A stretch of 64,000 bases of DNA from Atrina japonica. Lineage: Eukaryota; Mollusca; Bivalvia; Pterioida; Pinnidae. The notes beneath the pieces are model-generated. The model was not told where the DNA came from, searched no databases, and saw only the letters and a list, made by a program, of their open reading frames with translations. Of this stretch, positions 42,577 to 57,432 are shown piece by piece (the first letter of the stretch is position 1; every line of letters begins with the position of its first letter). Made by a program: the position numbers and the translations under genes. The stretch covers positions 124,001 to 188,000 of the forward strand of contig BROG01000901.1 in assembly GCA_030159075.1 (NCBI GenBank). The letters are read 5' to 3'.

Positions 42577-43090
42577 GAGATGAGACAATACAGTGAGCAC
42601 ATGTACTCAGTTGACCTGTATATTGTACGTTGAGACAATACCAATACAGTGGGTTTGTACACTCGGCTGACCCTGTATGTTGTACATTAAGATAATACAG
42701 TGAGCACATGTACTCAGTTGACCTGTATATTGTATGTAGAGACAATACAGTGAGCACATGACCTCAGTTGACCTATATATTGTATGTAGAGACAATACAG
42801 TGAGCACATATACTCAGTTGACCTATATATTATACCTAGAGACAATACAGTGAGCACATGACCTCAGTTGACCTATATATTGTATGTAGAGACAATACAG
42901 TGAGCACATGACCTCAGTTGACCTATATATTGTATGTAGAGATAATACAGTGAGCACATGACCTCAGTTGACCTATATGTTGTATGTAGAGATAATACTG
43001 TGAGCACATGCACTCAGTTGACCCTGTATATTATACGTAGCGACAATACAGTGAACACATGTACTCAGTTGACCCTGTATGAAGTACATT
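42577..43090. repeat. 50-bp minisatellite, about 10 units
   Basis: Unit GAGACAATACAGTGAGCACA then TG(T)ACTCAGTTGACC then TATATTGTATGTA. Minor variants (ACCTCAG versus TACTCAG) alternate. It is in the convergent intergenic region. Confidence 0.93.
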
Positions 43091-43811
43091 GAGACAATTT
43101 AGTTCGCAATTTAGTTTAGTTAGCACACTTGGGCTTAATTCAATGAGTATGTCATACAACGAGACAATAAATGTTTGTAATGAAGTACTAGGATATGAAA
43201 TAAATTTTCAAATTAAATGGATTAATCTGTCATCATGATCATATATTGGTATAATATAAATATCCTCATCTTGATTTCATCGACATATCCTCCACAATTA
43301 AAAAAATAATAAATTCTCCATAATTAACAAAATAACAAATTCTCCATAACTTCAAAATGAAATGAATATTATTAAAATATCATTTCAGACATCTTGTTTT
43401 CCTTTTCAATTCTTATGTATCACAATAATGGAACTAGGCACACAATTGAAATATGTCGGACATGACAAGTATATTGAAGAATTAGAGAAAAGCAGGCACT
43501 TTTTATCACTGAATAACTTAGATATGCGATATCAAGATATGTAAATAATAAGACACTAGATTCATATAACCACATATATATTGTAACAATAAATCTGAAC
43601 CATAAAGGTTTGTTCAATAAAGCATACAGTACACACTGAAAGACCCAAGACCAACAAATAATACTTTGTGTGCACTCTATCTATTCTGAAAGTTCACATG
43701 TTCAATGTGCATGTAAACCAGTGTGAAAATATACAGTCATCACTTTTCAACCACCCTGTATACACCATATTTAGATGTAAAGTCATTAACTTTTCATCCG
43801 TCCTGTATATA

Positions 43812-44042
43812 CTGTAGAATCAGAAAATTTTGTTGTGGTTTTAATTTTGTTTATTTCGTTGTTTTCATTTATCAACGAAATTAAAACCTTGATGAAATTT
43901 TGCATACATTACACTTGGCAAAAGCAATAGACTCTTTTACAAACATACTTTTTATTTCAAGGAAATTGAATGAGAACAAAATTCTTTTATTTCTAAAACA
44001 ACGAAATTTTAAACCCACCAAAAATTTCTGATTCTACAGTAA
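43812..44042. mobile_element. Palindromic 'CTGTAGAATCAGAAAATTT' MITE, second copy
   Basis: Starts TACTGTAGAATCAGAAAATT and ends AATTTCTGATTCTACAGTA. Very similar in length and interior to 19185-19405. Confidence 0.8.
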
Positions 44043-44556
44043 GTGAAGGCATAAATTTCCATTCATTTTGGTCATTTTTAGCCTTATTACTTTTGAAACA
44101 CCCTGTAAATATGTAAACTCAATACATTTGTACTTTTAAATCATCCTGTATATAAGTTAATTCAAAACAACAGAGACAAGATGCAGGCCTGTTGATTCTC
44201 TTTAATTGGGGCCATTAAAAAGTACACCATTAAAAAGTACACAATTCTAATTCAAAGAGGTCACCTATTTTTCAAATGGAAACTCTTATTTTCCCCAATA
44301 TATATATGTGTCAAGGAAACTGATAAAAATGTGAAAAAAAGATGTAATCAATATGTTTTTGGCAGTCATAGTTTCAAAATGACTTTTCCTCCGACTTTGG
44401 TTTGGAGTACAACATCTATGCAGATTTAGAACAAGTTTAAAATTTAAATCATTTGACTTTTTTAACTTATAAAAACCAATAATCCAAATGATTCCTGGTA
44501 GGTCAATGTGACTGAATGATGAATTCCATCTGTTGATATCAGTCTTTCTCCAAAAC

Positions 44557-44962
44557 AGCTGACCTCTACCAGTTTACTGTTTACAGCTGATATCTACCAG
44601 TTTATTGTTTACAGCTGATCTCTACCAGTTTACTGTTTACAGTTGATATCTACCAGTTTATTGTTTACAGCTGATATCTGCCAGTTTATTGTTTACAGCT
44701 GATATCTAACAGTTTATTGTTTACAGATGATATCTACCAGTTTATTGTTTACAGCTGATATCTGCCAGTTTATTGTTTACAGCTGATATCTAACAGTTTA
44801 TTGTTTTTCCAATATAACTGATATCTACCAGTTTTTTGTTTCTCCAATATAGCTGATATCTCCAATATAGCTGATATCTACCAGTTTTTGTTTCTCCAAT
44901 ATAGCTGATATATACCAGTTTATTGTTTTTCCAATACAGCTGACTGGCTGATATCTACCAGT
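44557..44962 (-). repeat. 28-bp minisatellite with an AATAAA in most units
   Basis: About 13 units of AGCTGATATCTACCAGTTTA plus TTGTTTAC. On the minus strand the unit reads GTAAACAATAAACTGG, and I count eight AATAAA hexamers in the array, plus one (44988-44993) overlapping the stop codon of the coiled-coil gene. The array starts about 27 bp downstream of that stop, so it lies in the expected 3' untranslated or cleavage region. Confidence 0.93.
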
Positions 44963-44988
44963 TATTTACTTTTTTTAAATTATGCTGT

Positions 44989-47900
44989 TTATTTTGTTGC
45001 TCCTTGATTTGAGGGTTTTGGCTTGCCAATTCTTCTGGTATTCTTTGGCTCTCCTCCACCAAATGGTCTGGAAAGATAGTGTGAGAGATAGAAATTGAAA
45101 AAAATCGAAGAAATATCTATGCAGAAATGATATTGTCAGAAACACTTAGTTGCAAGTAAGAATTTTTATCAACGTTTTTTTTTTTTTTAACAATCTTCTG
45201 AAGCCAAGGGCCATAACTCTGATATAATTAATATGTCTGATACATATGGATTAGGTATTTCAATTGCTACAGCATCATTGTGTTGGTATATATATGCCCG
45301 ACAACGTGACCAACCTCATACACTGTCTTATTTCACAAAATTGAAAATTTGATATTTCTCATGTAAAACCAAGACAAATATTTAAAGGATTACCAAATTA
45401 GTTATTTGAGGCACAAAGATAAAGTAAAAACCCTTCTGTTATGTCAACATTGAAGGGGCATTAGCTGTGTCTCCCCCCCACCAAAAAAAAAAATTAATTT
45501 GTTTTTGACTTCTTAGATTGATGAACAATAACAAATAAAAGCTATAGACAGGCATAAAAATTCTTTTACTGTAAACTGTTTACTTTTATATATTTTGTGA
45601 AAATAAGGTCAGAGCCAGTGTCATATGCATATACAAATAGTAAGATGGAATTAATCATTTGCATAAGAATAATTTCTAGACTGGGTTTCTTGAGCAATTT
45701 TCACAAAATATATAGGAATTTATAAATTGTTTTGCCTGTGTAAATCTCTTTTTTTATAAAAAAAAAGAAAGAAAAATTTTTGGAAAAAAACACAGCCAAT
45801 GCCTATCTAAACTATATCCTGAAATACACAAATAGTAAAGTGAGGGGAAACTGACGTAAAATGAGAAATACGTGAGGAATACTTACATGTTGTAAGATTC
45901 TAGTGGCCATCGGATGAAGTAGGAGAAGACCCATGCTTTTGTAATGCCCTGAGATTGTTTTAGTCTGTCCATATTGGACCGCCTCTCAAGATTCTGTTCT
46001 CGCCGTGCGAGAGCGACGTCTCGTCTTCGCTCTAGTTCCTGTTGCATCTTTTTACGAGCATCTTCCTCCATTTGTTTCAGCTGCAAACAAAGATACGACT
46101 CTTAACAGAAAAATATTTAATGGTTTTTAGTTAAAAGACGAACACCAGGACCCAGTTGCACAACAGGTTGTTAAATTTAATGTGAAATTAGCCAATGTTA
46201 AACCAATGGGCTAACTGTATGTTAAATTTAACAATGTGTTGTGCAACTCGGTCCAAGCCTTTTACTGCATATCTTGGGAAAATGCCACTGATGACACAGC
46301 TGGGATTTTTAATGTAAATTTAAGTCAAATTGGGAAAAATATTGTGCACACATGTAAATCTAAATGTAATGCAATCTGTATTTTATATGCATAACTCCCT
46401 ATATTTACCTATTTTTTATTGCAATGGCAATCTCTACATCATTTGGGGATGTTTTTCTACATCAAATTAGGAAAAAAGCACATGTATTTTGCATTGGGAA
46501 TGGGTCAGATTATCGTCCCTGTGGAAACTAAGAAAAAGGTCAAAACACAGACTAACTTTGTAATTTTGATAAAGACCAAAAACTCAATCACAAAAGGAAT
46601 TCAATGACAAATACATTGAAAGTGACAAAGGAGGGAAACCTACTTTTGAATGCTTTTTTAAAATTCCCCTCAGCATTTATGGCAAAGGGTAGATCTCCCG
46701 TTATCATGATTACCATAGTTAAAGAGATTTACAGGTTAGTATAGAATTTTTATCAAGTTGCACCTGCAGCCCTTCAGCAAATTTGAAGAAATTCAAATTT
46801 TAACATGAAACTGAAGACGATGGGCCCAGTAGGTTATGATGACAATGAGAGCCCAGTAGATGATGACAACAACAAGAGCCCAAAATGTGATAACAACAAG
46901 CCCAGTAGATGATAATGACATCAAGAACCCCAGTAGGTGATAATGACAACTTGAGCCCAGAAGGTGATAACAACAACAGGAGCCCAGTAGACGATAATGA
47001 CATCAAGAACCCAGTAGGTGATAATTATAACAAGAGTCCAGCAGGTGATAACAACAATGGGAGCCCAGTAGATGATAGTGACATCAAAAGCCCAGTAGAT
47101 GATGACAATTACGAGAGCCCAGTAGATGATAATGACAATGAGAGCCCTGTAGGGGATGATGACAGTAGGAGCCCAGTATGTGATAACAACATTGAGAGCC
47201 CAATAGGTGATTATGACAATCAGAGCCCTGTAGGGAATGATGACAACAGGAGCCCAGTATGTAAGAACAACAATTAGAGCCCAGTAGGTGATTATGACAC
47301 CTAGAACCCCAGTAAGTGATAATGACAACAAGAGCCCAGTATGTAAGAACAACAATGAGAGCCCAGTAGGTGATGACAATGAGAGCCCTGTAGGGAATGA
47401 CAACAGGAGCCCAGTATGTGATAACAACAATGAGAGCCCAGTATGCGATTATGACATCTAGAACCCCAGTAGGTGATAATGACAACAAGAGCCCAGTAGG
47501 TGGTAATGACAATGAGAGCCCTGTAGGGGATGATGACAATGGGAGACCGGTATGTAATAACAGCAATAAGAGCCCAGTAGGTGATAATGACAATCAGAGC
47601 CCTGTAGGGAATGATGACAATGGGAGCCCAGTATGTGATAACATAATGGAGAGCCCAGTAGGTGATTATGGCATCTAGAACCCCAGTAGACGATAATGAC
47701 AACAAGAGCCCAGTAGGTGGTAATGACAATCAGAGCCCTGTACGGGATGATGACAATGAGAGCCCTGTAGGGGATGACAATGAGAGCCCTGTAGGGGATG
47801 ATGACAATGGGAGACCAGTATGTGATAACAACAATGAGAGCCCAGTAGGTGATAATGACAATCAGAGCCCTGTAGGGGATGATGACAACAAGAGCCCGGT

Positions 47901-50900
47901 AGGTGTTTATTTGATCAATACTTACTTCCTGATAGCGACGTTTTTCAGCATCTCGCTTCCTTTGTTCTTCCTCCTCTTTCAATCTCATTTCTTCCTCTAA
48001 TTTCAGCTGCTCAGCCAGAATGACTTGTCTAGAGAGTGGAAAATGATTAAAAACTCATCAATACAAAACTATACAATGTTTATTTCTTTCTTAGATGTGT
48101 ATTTATATGGAAAAACATCAGTTATAGGTAAATTTAAAAAAAAATGCTGAGAATTGTTAAAAATAACAGTCATCAAATTATGATGACACATTAAAAATCA
48201 AAGGCAAACAAGCTGTGGAAATGGATTTTTGTTTGTAATGCTTCAAATATTGGACGCTTTATACAAATAAAATGTTTCTAAAAAATCCCAGGTTGAAAAA
48301 AAACCTCTTCATTATGTTGTACATGTATCTGTGAAAAGAAATTGAATGCAAATAAAGGACAGGTAAATATTTGTATTCTTACATCATGTACGTGGATGGC
48401 AGGAATATCAATTGTCGGTGTATTTCAGTCATTCTTGGCAGTACATGTATATGCATGATATGTTAAATTTTCTATAGAAATAGATCTTTTTTAAGCCTTT
48501 TTAATAAAAGTTTTGAAGTAATCACAGGACATTTCTTTTTATCAACATGACAGCCTGTGTGCCTTTGAAAACTAGACCTGAAGTCACCAAATTTACTCAA
48601 TACTCGACATTTATATCATTTTTTTTTTACCATATGGAATCTTGCCATCTCATTTAGGGGACCACCTCACATATCAGACCACAAGTTTTCAGTTTCTTGA
48701 CAAATATCTAATAAGTACAGAACCCCACTGAAAAGACCACCCCACAAATGAGACCACTTTGAGCCAGTAGGTTAGGTGATCTTAATAGTGAGGTTTCACT
48801 GTAGTTATTTGTATAACATCTGAATGTGACTGAATAGGAAACACATTATTATCTTTAACCCTTTCAACCCTATAGACCATAATAGACTGTCTTAAACAGT
48901 AGAAAACAGCATACCACTCAGATATTTAGGGGTGAAAAGGTTGACATTCACATAAAAATATTGGGTCAAATTTATGATTATCTTATAGAAAATGACAAAC
49001 ACCGTGAGTATGGTACTAAAAATTTGAGTATGTACTCAAACTATTTTTTAAAATATTTTGATAGTTTTAAGAGTTTTGCTTAAGTGAGCAATATTTTTCA
49101 TTATTATTTATGACTATGCCATAAATATATAAAAATGTTCAGGAGCAGCCTAAATTCTGCATGTTTTAATTTGAAAATCAGGAACAGTTTAGTGAGCTTG
49201 ACCTAGTCTGGTGAACAAAGTATAAAAACATGAAAATTTAACATATGAGGTAAATAAATTTTACCTAGGTCTGTAAGGTGTATAATAAATAGGTTTTTTT
49301 TTTTTAGCAGAAAAACACAAATTTGCCTACATACATCTTAACAAGACACCTGTTACAAAGAGGAGATAACTCAGCAAATGGAAAATAAATCATGTAATCT
49401 GCAAGTACTGAATAAAGATGTTTGGAAATATTATGTCAGTTGAATACTGAAAAATTAAGATATTTAGGCAACACTACAAATTGGCCTTTTTATCTGATCC
49501 AAATTAAGGTGGATATTTTTTCAGTTATGTTGTGCTGGACTATCATACCATGTGACTGGAGTTGTTGTTATGATAGTTAAGTGGAAGGTTCGGCCTTGGA
49601 ATGTGGACAGTTAAATTTGGCCACTTTAATTGGGCAGCCAAAATTAAACCATGGCTAAGGTATCCCAATTGATGGCATAATAATAATTATCATTTTCATG
49701 TTAAAATTACAGTAAAACCTCATTATACTGCCACCCAACCCAAATCTGGCATTATAAAGGGTTTGGCGATAGGTTGAGGGAAATCTTAAATGAAATTATA
49801 GCGAAAATTGGAAAAGTGGACTTTCAAAAAGTGGTGGCATAGAGTTGTAATTGTGGCATTATAAAGAGGTTTAACTGTATATCATTAGACATCCATCCTG
49901 TAGCATTGTCTAAGATGATCATAAATACCTCTTCTCTTCTTCTTCTTCTAACAATTTCTGCCTTTCTTCTTCCTTCTCCCTTCTGAGTCGAGCTGCCATC
50001 TCTCTTTCGTCAATCAATCTCTGTATGGCTTTTTCTTCTTCCTAAATAAAGTTTTATCCATTTAATAATAACATTGTGATATTCTTTTTCATACTTTTTA
50101 TTTGACAAAATGAAAAATATACAAATACTAAATAACAACTATTTAATTATACAATTCCTGTAGGTAGATGGACAGGATGAAAACAACTTCACATTATTCT
50201 TTGTGTCTTTTTGTCTCCAAAAGGGAAGCAACAGGTTTTTTTTTTTTCATTATTTGCATATAAAATCCATACTGTTTGTACTTTCCTGGAAAAACACAGG
50301 AGATATAAATCAGATTGAACAGAATTATTTTCTGTTTCCCAGCTAATGCATTTATTTGATATACATGTAGTCATGTGATCTATACGTGATATTCTTATCA
50401 TTATTTTTATTTGGCAAAAATATCTTTTCTGGCAATATAATTACCTTCTATGTGTTTTGGGGGATTTTTATTGTTGAAGGGAAATTCGTTAGAATTTCAC
50501 ATATATAGAACTGTGAATGTTTATACAGTCATGGAACAATTAATTCAAAAAAGTATATGGCAATAAGATTTAGGTTTAACCTCTTGTTCAATTTCTCGTA
50601 ATTTCTTCTCCAACTCCTCAGCCTGTGTCATCCTTTCTCTCTCTTCCTCCTGGAAATATAAGATAACCTCTGTCATAGTTTACATGTAATTGTCAAATCT
50701 TGTTGTAAAGATGAGATGGTTGGTCAAAGTTTACAAGTAATAATCAAATCTTGCTGTAAAGATGAGATGGCTGGTCAAAGTTTACATGTAACTGTCAAAT
50801 CTTGCTGAAGACATGAGATGGTTGGTCATAGTTTACATGTAAATGTCAAATCTTGCTGAAGACATAAGACGGTTGATAAAAGTTAACATGTAAATGTCAA

Positions 50901-53900
50901 AACTACTGTAAAGATGAAATGTTTAGTCAGAATTTATATGTAAATGTCAACCTACTGTAAACATGAGATGGCTAGTCAGAGTTTACAAGTAAATGTCAAA
51001 TATGCTGTAAATATGAGATGGCTAGTCAGAGTTTACATGTAAATGTCAAACCTGCTGTAAACATGAGATGGCTAGTCAGAGTTTACATGTAAATGCCAAC
51101 CTGCTGTAAACATGAGATGGCTAGTCAGAGTTTACATGTAAATGTCAAATATGCTGTAAAAATGAGATGGCTAGTCAGAGTTTACATGTAAATGTCAAAT
51201 ATGCTGTAAAAATGAGATGGCTAGTCAGAGTTTACATGTAAATGCCAAATATGCTGTAAAAATGAGATGGTTGGTCAGAGTTTACAAGTAAATGCCAACC
51301 TGCTGTAAACATGAGATGGCTAATAAGAGTTTACATGTAAATGTCAAATATGCTGTAAAAATGAGATGGCTAGTCAGAGTTTACAAGTAAATGCCAACCT
51401 GCTGTACAAAATGAGATGGCTAGTCAGAGTTTACAAGTAAATGTCAAATATGCTGTAAAAATGAGATGGCTAGTCAGAGTTTACAAGTAAATGTCAAATA
51501 TGCTGTAAAAATGAGATGGCTAGTCAGAGTTTACATGTAAATGCCAACCTGCTGTAAAATGAGATGGCTAGTCAGAGTTTACAAGAAAATGTCAAATATG
51601 CTGTAAACATGAGATGGCTAGTCAGAGTTTACATGTAAATGTCAAATTTGCTGTAAAAATGAGATGGCTAGTCAGAGTTTACATGTAAATGTCAAATATG
51701 CTGTAAAAATGAGATGGCTAGTCAGAGTTTACATGTACATGCCAAATATGCTGTAAAATGAGATGGTTGGTCATAGTTTACAAGTAAATGCCAACCTGCT
51801 GTAAACATGAGATGGCTAGTCAGAGTTTACATGTAAATGTCAAACATGCTGTAAATATGAGATGGTTAGACATATTTCACACATCAGTGATGAATCTGCT
51901 CTACAGCTTGAGACAGGTGTTCAAATATTTTCCATGCAATCCAAATTTCATCTAAAACTTATGTTATGGTACTTTTGTTTGGTTATCTGTAGAAACTGGA
52001 GACATTTGGAGCCAAAATCTTTTTTAATTTGGCTGCAAAGTATTCTCTAATTTTATCCATATTCTGAAACACTGATAAAACTAAAAGTTAGAAATAAGCA
52101 AGATATACTAAATACAAATTTCTTCTCGAGCTAACCCTGCTAAAAACTCATATGTGTCATGTGGCATTACCTCTTCTCTCTCTTGTGCCAATCTTTCTTC
52201 CTCTTCTCTCCTAATTTCTTCCTCCAATCGTTTCTGTCGTCGGATTTCAAGGTCATGTATTCTCTCCAATTCCTCCATGGCTTTTTTGCTTTGCTCCTCT
52301 CTTTTCTTCTTTTCTGTCTCAAACTTCTCTTTTGCCAATTGTTTTCTCCTATCCTGATCTGCTTTCTTCCGTGCTTCTCTCTCCTCACGCTGCTTCTTTC
52401 GAGTTTCAGAAAGATATCCTCTAACATCCTCCTCTGCCTGTTGCATCTCTTCTTCTTGCTGTTTCAGTCTTTCCATCTCGAGTTGAATTTGCTAAATTGA
52501 ATAACAAATAATTAGTATTTCTTCTGAGATACATGTAGAGTCACAGAATTCAAAATGAAATGCCATGCGAGATACATGTAGAGGTACATAGTTCAAAATG
52601 AAATGCCATGTCCATTTCTGCTATAAAACAGTATTGATTAGAAATAATTTGCAAGATTGAAATATGCTGAGATTGTGCCCAACTTAGATTTGTATTTTGA
52701 TACTTTTCATCTTTTCACAGCAAAAAAACAAAAAAATTAAAAAATATTAAAAATAAATAAAAAATTATGACAGAAAGAAAGCTGAGAAGAAAAATGATGG
52801 TTTTTAGTAAATACAATGGGTTTTACTGGTGGATTGAAAGAGGTATGTTCTGTATGGTGGAACTCAGTAAAGATATCATAAACATTAATTTCTCAATTTT
52901 CTTTAGATGATTTTTTTTCTGCATCATTGCAGGCCATAATTTAAAGTCTATGTACACTTGAGCTTCCTCCTACATGGGAAGAGGATCATTTACTCAGTCA
53001 CCCCTAAAGACACTTTTGGACTAGTCAAATTCATTGATGAGTCCATTGTTTTTTAGGGGTTGACAAGTTAAGTAGATAAAAAATAATTTGCATGTGATTT
53101 GTGACAACAGGTTTTCTGTGACAACTCTTTAATTGTCATCATCATTGTCATCATGACTAGTTAAAAAACAAGAGCTGTCATAAGACCACATTTCTTGCCA
53201 GTGGCAGAACTGTATGTCAGTTTCTTTAATTTTGACTAAGTAGGTCAATTGACATAATCTAGGTCACAAGGTCATGGTGTCATCTGAAAGTGTGGATCTT
53301 AAGGATTGCACATATGAAATGCTAAAGCTCAACTTCTTATATTTCAAATGTTACAGCTAACAGTTATTGACAACCGACAACGGTAATGAACGTGAATTTA
53401 GACCACACTCAACGATTTTACAGTAATGGTGGTGGCCAGTTTTTAATATTGCAGTAGAGAACCCGGTTACAGTTTGTACCCGGGAAGAGACCACCAACCT
53501 TCTGCAACTAAACTGACAAACTTTCTCACAAAAATCAGCCTAGGTTCCAAAGGGGCTTGAACCTGTGCTGACCAGAACAGTAGAAAGGAGAGACTTCATG
53601 ATTCAAAGTGTGATGCTCTAACCACTTGACCACGAAGGCCCCCACAGTAATGAACAAAAAATGAAAATGATATTGTAAACTAATTACCATAATTATACAA
53701 CAAGTACATATAAACGACTATAGATTATGGTAAACAGCCGACACAAAAAATCCACACAACACTCCGCTGATCATAAATGTCAAACTCGGCTTTACGGTAT
53801 ATCAAAGTCTTCAATAAAGATTTTATCCATACAAATTCAAAACAAAAATCAACTTAATGTATAAAAATGTATATAGGTTTGAGTTTACAATCATAAATAA

Positions 53901-56900
53901 AAACCCAAAATTTTATTGCATTCTGAAAGTATGTAAATGAAAAATATTGAATTATCTCCCCTGTATCACTACAGTGGTCTAAATATAAACGGGATGACCA
54001 ATCAAAATATTCTAGACAAATATAAAGTGTTTGTCTTTGCATAAATAAAGGCTTGTGTTTGCTACAAATTTTCTTCAGAAAAATATAAATTTGTGATTTT
54101 ATTAAACATATAAACTAGTCAAACTTTGAAAATTGTGGCAGACAATTTACATCAAATAGATAAGCTGCTAAAGTTTTCACAATTAACCTCTCATCTCCAT
54201 GTATAGGCACAAAGCTTGAGTAACCCTCAATGACCTAGCTTGCTATACATACACCCATCAAATCAAAGCTTCCCTTTTCCCTTTCCAAGAACACAAAAAC
54301 ATAAAGCATATCCAATATTTTGGTAATTCTATAATTTCAAATTTTTAGTGTTGATTGTTTTTAATACAATTCATATCAAATAATGATTTCAATGTTAATT
54401 ATTCAAAGATTGTCATTTTAAGGTTGAAGTTAAATTTTCATGTTAACTTGTTTTGGGCAATAACTTGATAAATTACATACATGTATAAGAGAACTTACAA
54501 GTTGTCTTAGCGTAGCTCTATGCATCTGAATTTTAATATAGTTTCATGCCAAACCCAACAACTATTTAGTCATGTGGTGACAGCCAGTTTTAGCTGGTTA
54601 CAATGTACCCGTGAATAGACCACCGACCTTCCACAAGTAAACTGGCAAACTTTCTCACAGAATCGGCTTAGGTTCTAGCTCTATCCTAACTAGGGGTGAG
54701 AAAATTGATGGTTTAAAGCATGATACTGTGGATCTGAATCAGGGACATAATTTTTAAAACAATGCAAAGAATTGAAATTTTTTCAGTATGCATTAAACTC
54801 AAAATAATTTCTTTTGGCATTTCTGAAGTTTTCATCATTTTTCATCATTATTTACAATTTTTATCCTGAGGATCATTATAAAAAGCTAGTTGTACTTGAA
54901 TAAATATATTGACTGTTTTGTTAGAAGTATGATATACTCTATTTGAGGAATTCATTTAACATTATCTCTATTTGAGGAATTCATTTAGTATTAACTTTAT
55001 TCCAGGAATTTATGTAACATTAGCTCTATTCCAGTAATTCACTTTGACTTTACATTATCTCTATTCCAGGAAATTAATTAACATTATCTCTGTTCCAGAA
55101 ATTCACTTAACATTATCTCTGTTCCAGGAACTCACTTAACATTATCTCTATTCCAGGAACTCACTTAACATTATCTCTGTTCCAGGAATTCACTTGACAT
55201 TATCTCTGTTCCAGGAACTCACTTAACATTATCTCTATTCCAGGAATTTACTTAACATTATCTCTATTCCAGGAATTCACGTAACATTATCTTTATTCAA
55301 GGAATTCACATTATCTCTATTTGAGGAATTCATTCAATATTATCTCTATTCCAGAAATTTATTTATTATTATCTCTATTCCTGTAACTCATTTTAGTTCA
55401 TAAAACAAAATGATATTGGAATATGAACATATGTTTTATAACATTTGTATGGCATGTGTAAAATGCTGGAATCACATAACTAAGTATGTCTTATTTCATA
55501 CAAACCTAGTTCACACAATATAATATACATGACAGGTCTGTTGTCAGTGGTTTAACAGCATTTTCCTTTTTTTTTTTTTTTTTTTTTTGCAAAAAAAAAA
55601 ACAAAAAACCAAACTTTAATTCAATCTCTGTGAGTACCTGTAGGTAGTTATAGATCAATATTTGCACTTTTGGTGTAAACCACAACTTGTGTTGTATAAA
55701 AACTGGATCAAAATCAAGAGATGACACACAATCATACAGTTGACATCCAAATTAAGATGTGTACAGAATTTCATATGTTTATGATATCAAAGATTCATGA
55801 TAAAGTACTTTTAAACTAAACCTGTACAATGTACATGCTTTAGGCTATGAAGTATCAAAGGTAATTTTATAGGAAAATGCTGTTTGACTATTAACTTTTG
55901 TCACAGACCTGGTGCCAGTTTCACTCGTGGTCGTAACTTTGCCCGTTAACCTGGACATAACTTTCGATGTGACTTGAGTTACAATTTTATTTACGAGTAC
56001 GTATGTAGTTTCAGTTTTATAAAAGGTCGTAAACGTATGCTTACATATTAATCTTTTACATGGTTACGTGTGAGACATTAGTAGTATGCATACTCCGGAG
56101 AAGACATAGGCTCGGACATACAAGTTTATATGTAGGAAGAAAAATACAACCTTTAGTGAAACTCATTTTGGATGTAATTTAAGACTACATCTAAACTTAC
56201 GTCTACATGTAAAGTTACGACCTCTAGTGGAACTGGCTCCTGTAGTACAAACAAATGTCTCTGAAATATGATACTCCATCCATCATACGTAAAAATCACA
56301 AACATAGTAATACTTTACCTGATCTTCTGTTTCTGACTGTTACAAAATCAGTAATATTTGTTCAGAAAGACTGTAACTACGATTCCTTACAACATGACAC
56401 TACATATCCCTCGAACATGCGATGTTCTACATTTTTATATAGGTAATGTAAAGAATCTGACCTAAGTTGCATATGACGTGAAAAATGTGACAAAAAATCC
56501 AAAGGGAAAAAGCAACAATCAGGATCCTGGTTATCTCACAAATGACAACAGGTAGCGACGAGAAATTAACATCAATAACAATTGTGTTTCATCATAAAGA
56601 ACATGTGAAACTGATCAAAAGAGAATTATGAAACTGACATTGAGGTCCGGTAATTGATTGCCTGAGTTTTGATAATTAGCAAAGCGTGTTCTTCAATTTG
56701 AAGTCAATATTTGTTTCCGTCTTAGATAATATGTTCAATATCTTTCTACGAGACAGAGCAAGGTTTGATTGATTGAACTACCTTGTTTTAACTATCTTAG
56801 AGAACAATATTCTCAGATAAATATTTTTCAAAAAAATAAATCAATAATGCACAATTCTGAATAAAATAAATACTTTCAAATAAGATCAGTGAAAGTTAAG

Positions 56901-57395
56901 ATTCTTGAGTGGGACGTTAAACAACAATACAACAACAACAACAATCAAATAAGATGTTTTAATTGTTCATGAATTGTCATACTATTGATTGTAAAAAAAA
57001 TCCCAAGTCATTCTACAAATATAGAGTAGAGTAATCAAAGATTACGAAGCTCACCTGACACCTTGCACCTACCCTAATTAACCTGACCATAATCTATCTT
57101 TTTAACTAAAGCATTGAAATTAAAATTTATAAAGTTTTTAGAATTTATAGCACTCACCAGTTCTCTATCTCGTGTAATTTTTTCCTGATCTTCCACATCC
57201 AGTTGTTTTTCTTTTATCATTGCCTCTAACTCCTTTTTCTCTTGCAACTGTCTCTGTAAACACGAATCATAGAAGACGATTGTTATGCATCAGTTAAAGT
57301 CATGTGATCATAATTAGCAATAGAAAAGAAAAAAGTCAATTTTTAAAAAAGAAAAAAAAATTCAAGTATATCTTTTCGCATATTGTTAATCATAC

Positions 57396-57432
<37 letters not shown>

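Larger units (their letters stand above)
52492..57157. other. Intron of the coiled-coil gene with repeats
   Basis: Named elements are a 'TTAACCC' mini-element (52975-53070), a 'CAAGAGCTGTCATAAGACC' dispersed repeat (53165-53390), SINE copies (53393-53645, 54545-54720), a 29-bp minisatellite (54925-55395), a poly(T)/poly(A) pair (55566-55605) and a palindromic MITE (55908-56245). No convincing extra exon was found; a missed small exon is possible. Confidence 0.5.

Noticed and set aside
46909..48000. Several long frames on both strands over the 24-bp array
   Set aside because: All follow from a stop-free 24-bp unit; only the read-through from the neighbouring exon was kept as a finding.
50660..51870. 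Regular repeats considered as a CRISPR array
   Set aside because: Units are contiguous with no unique spacers, and the surrounding DNA is eukaryotic with spliced genes.
52154..52500. Plus-strand open frames across the coiled-coil exon
   Set aside because: Shadows of the minus-strand exon 52171-52491, which has both splice sites and matching phases.
56255..56446. 63-codon plus-strand frame beside a MITE
   Set aside because: No recognisable domain, lies in an intron of the opposite-strand gene, no splice support.
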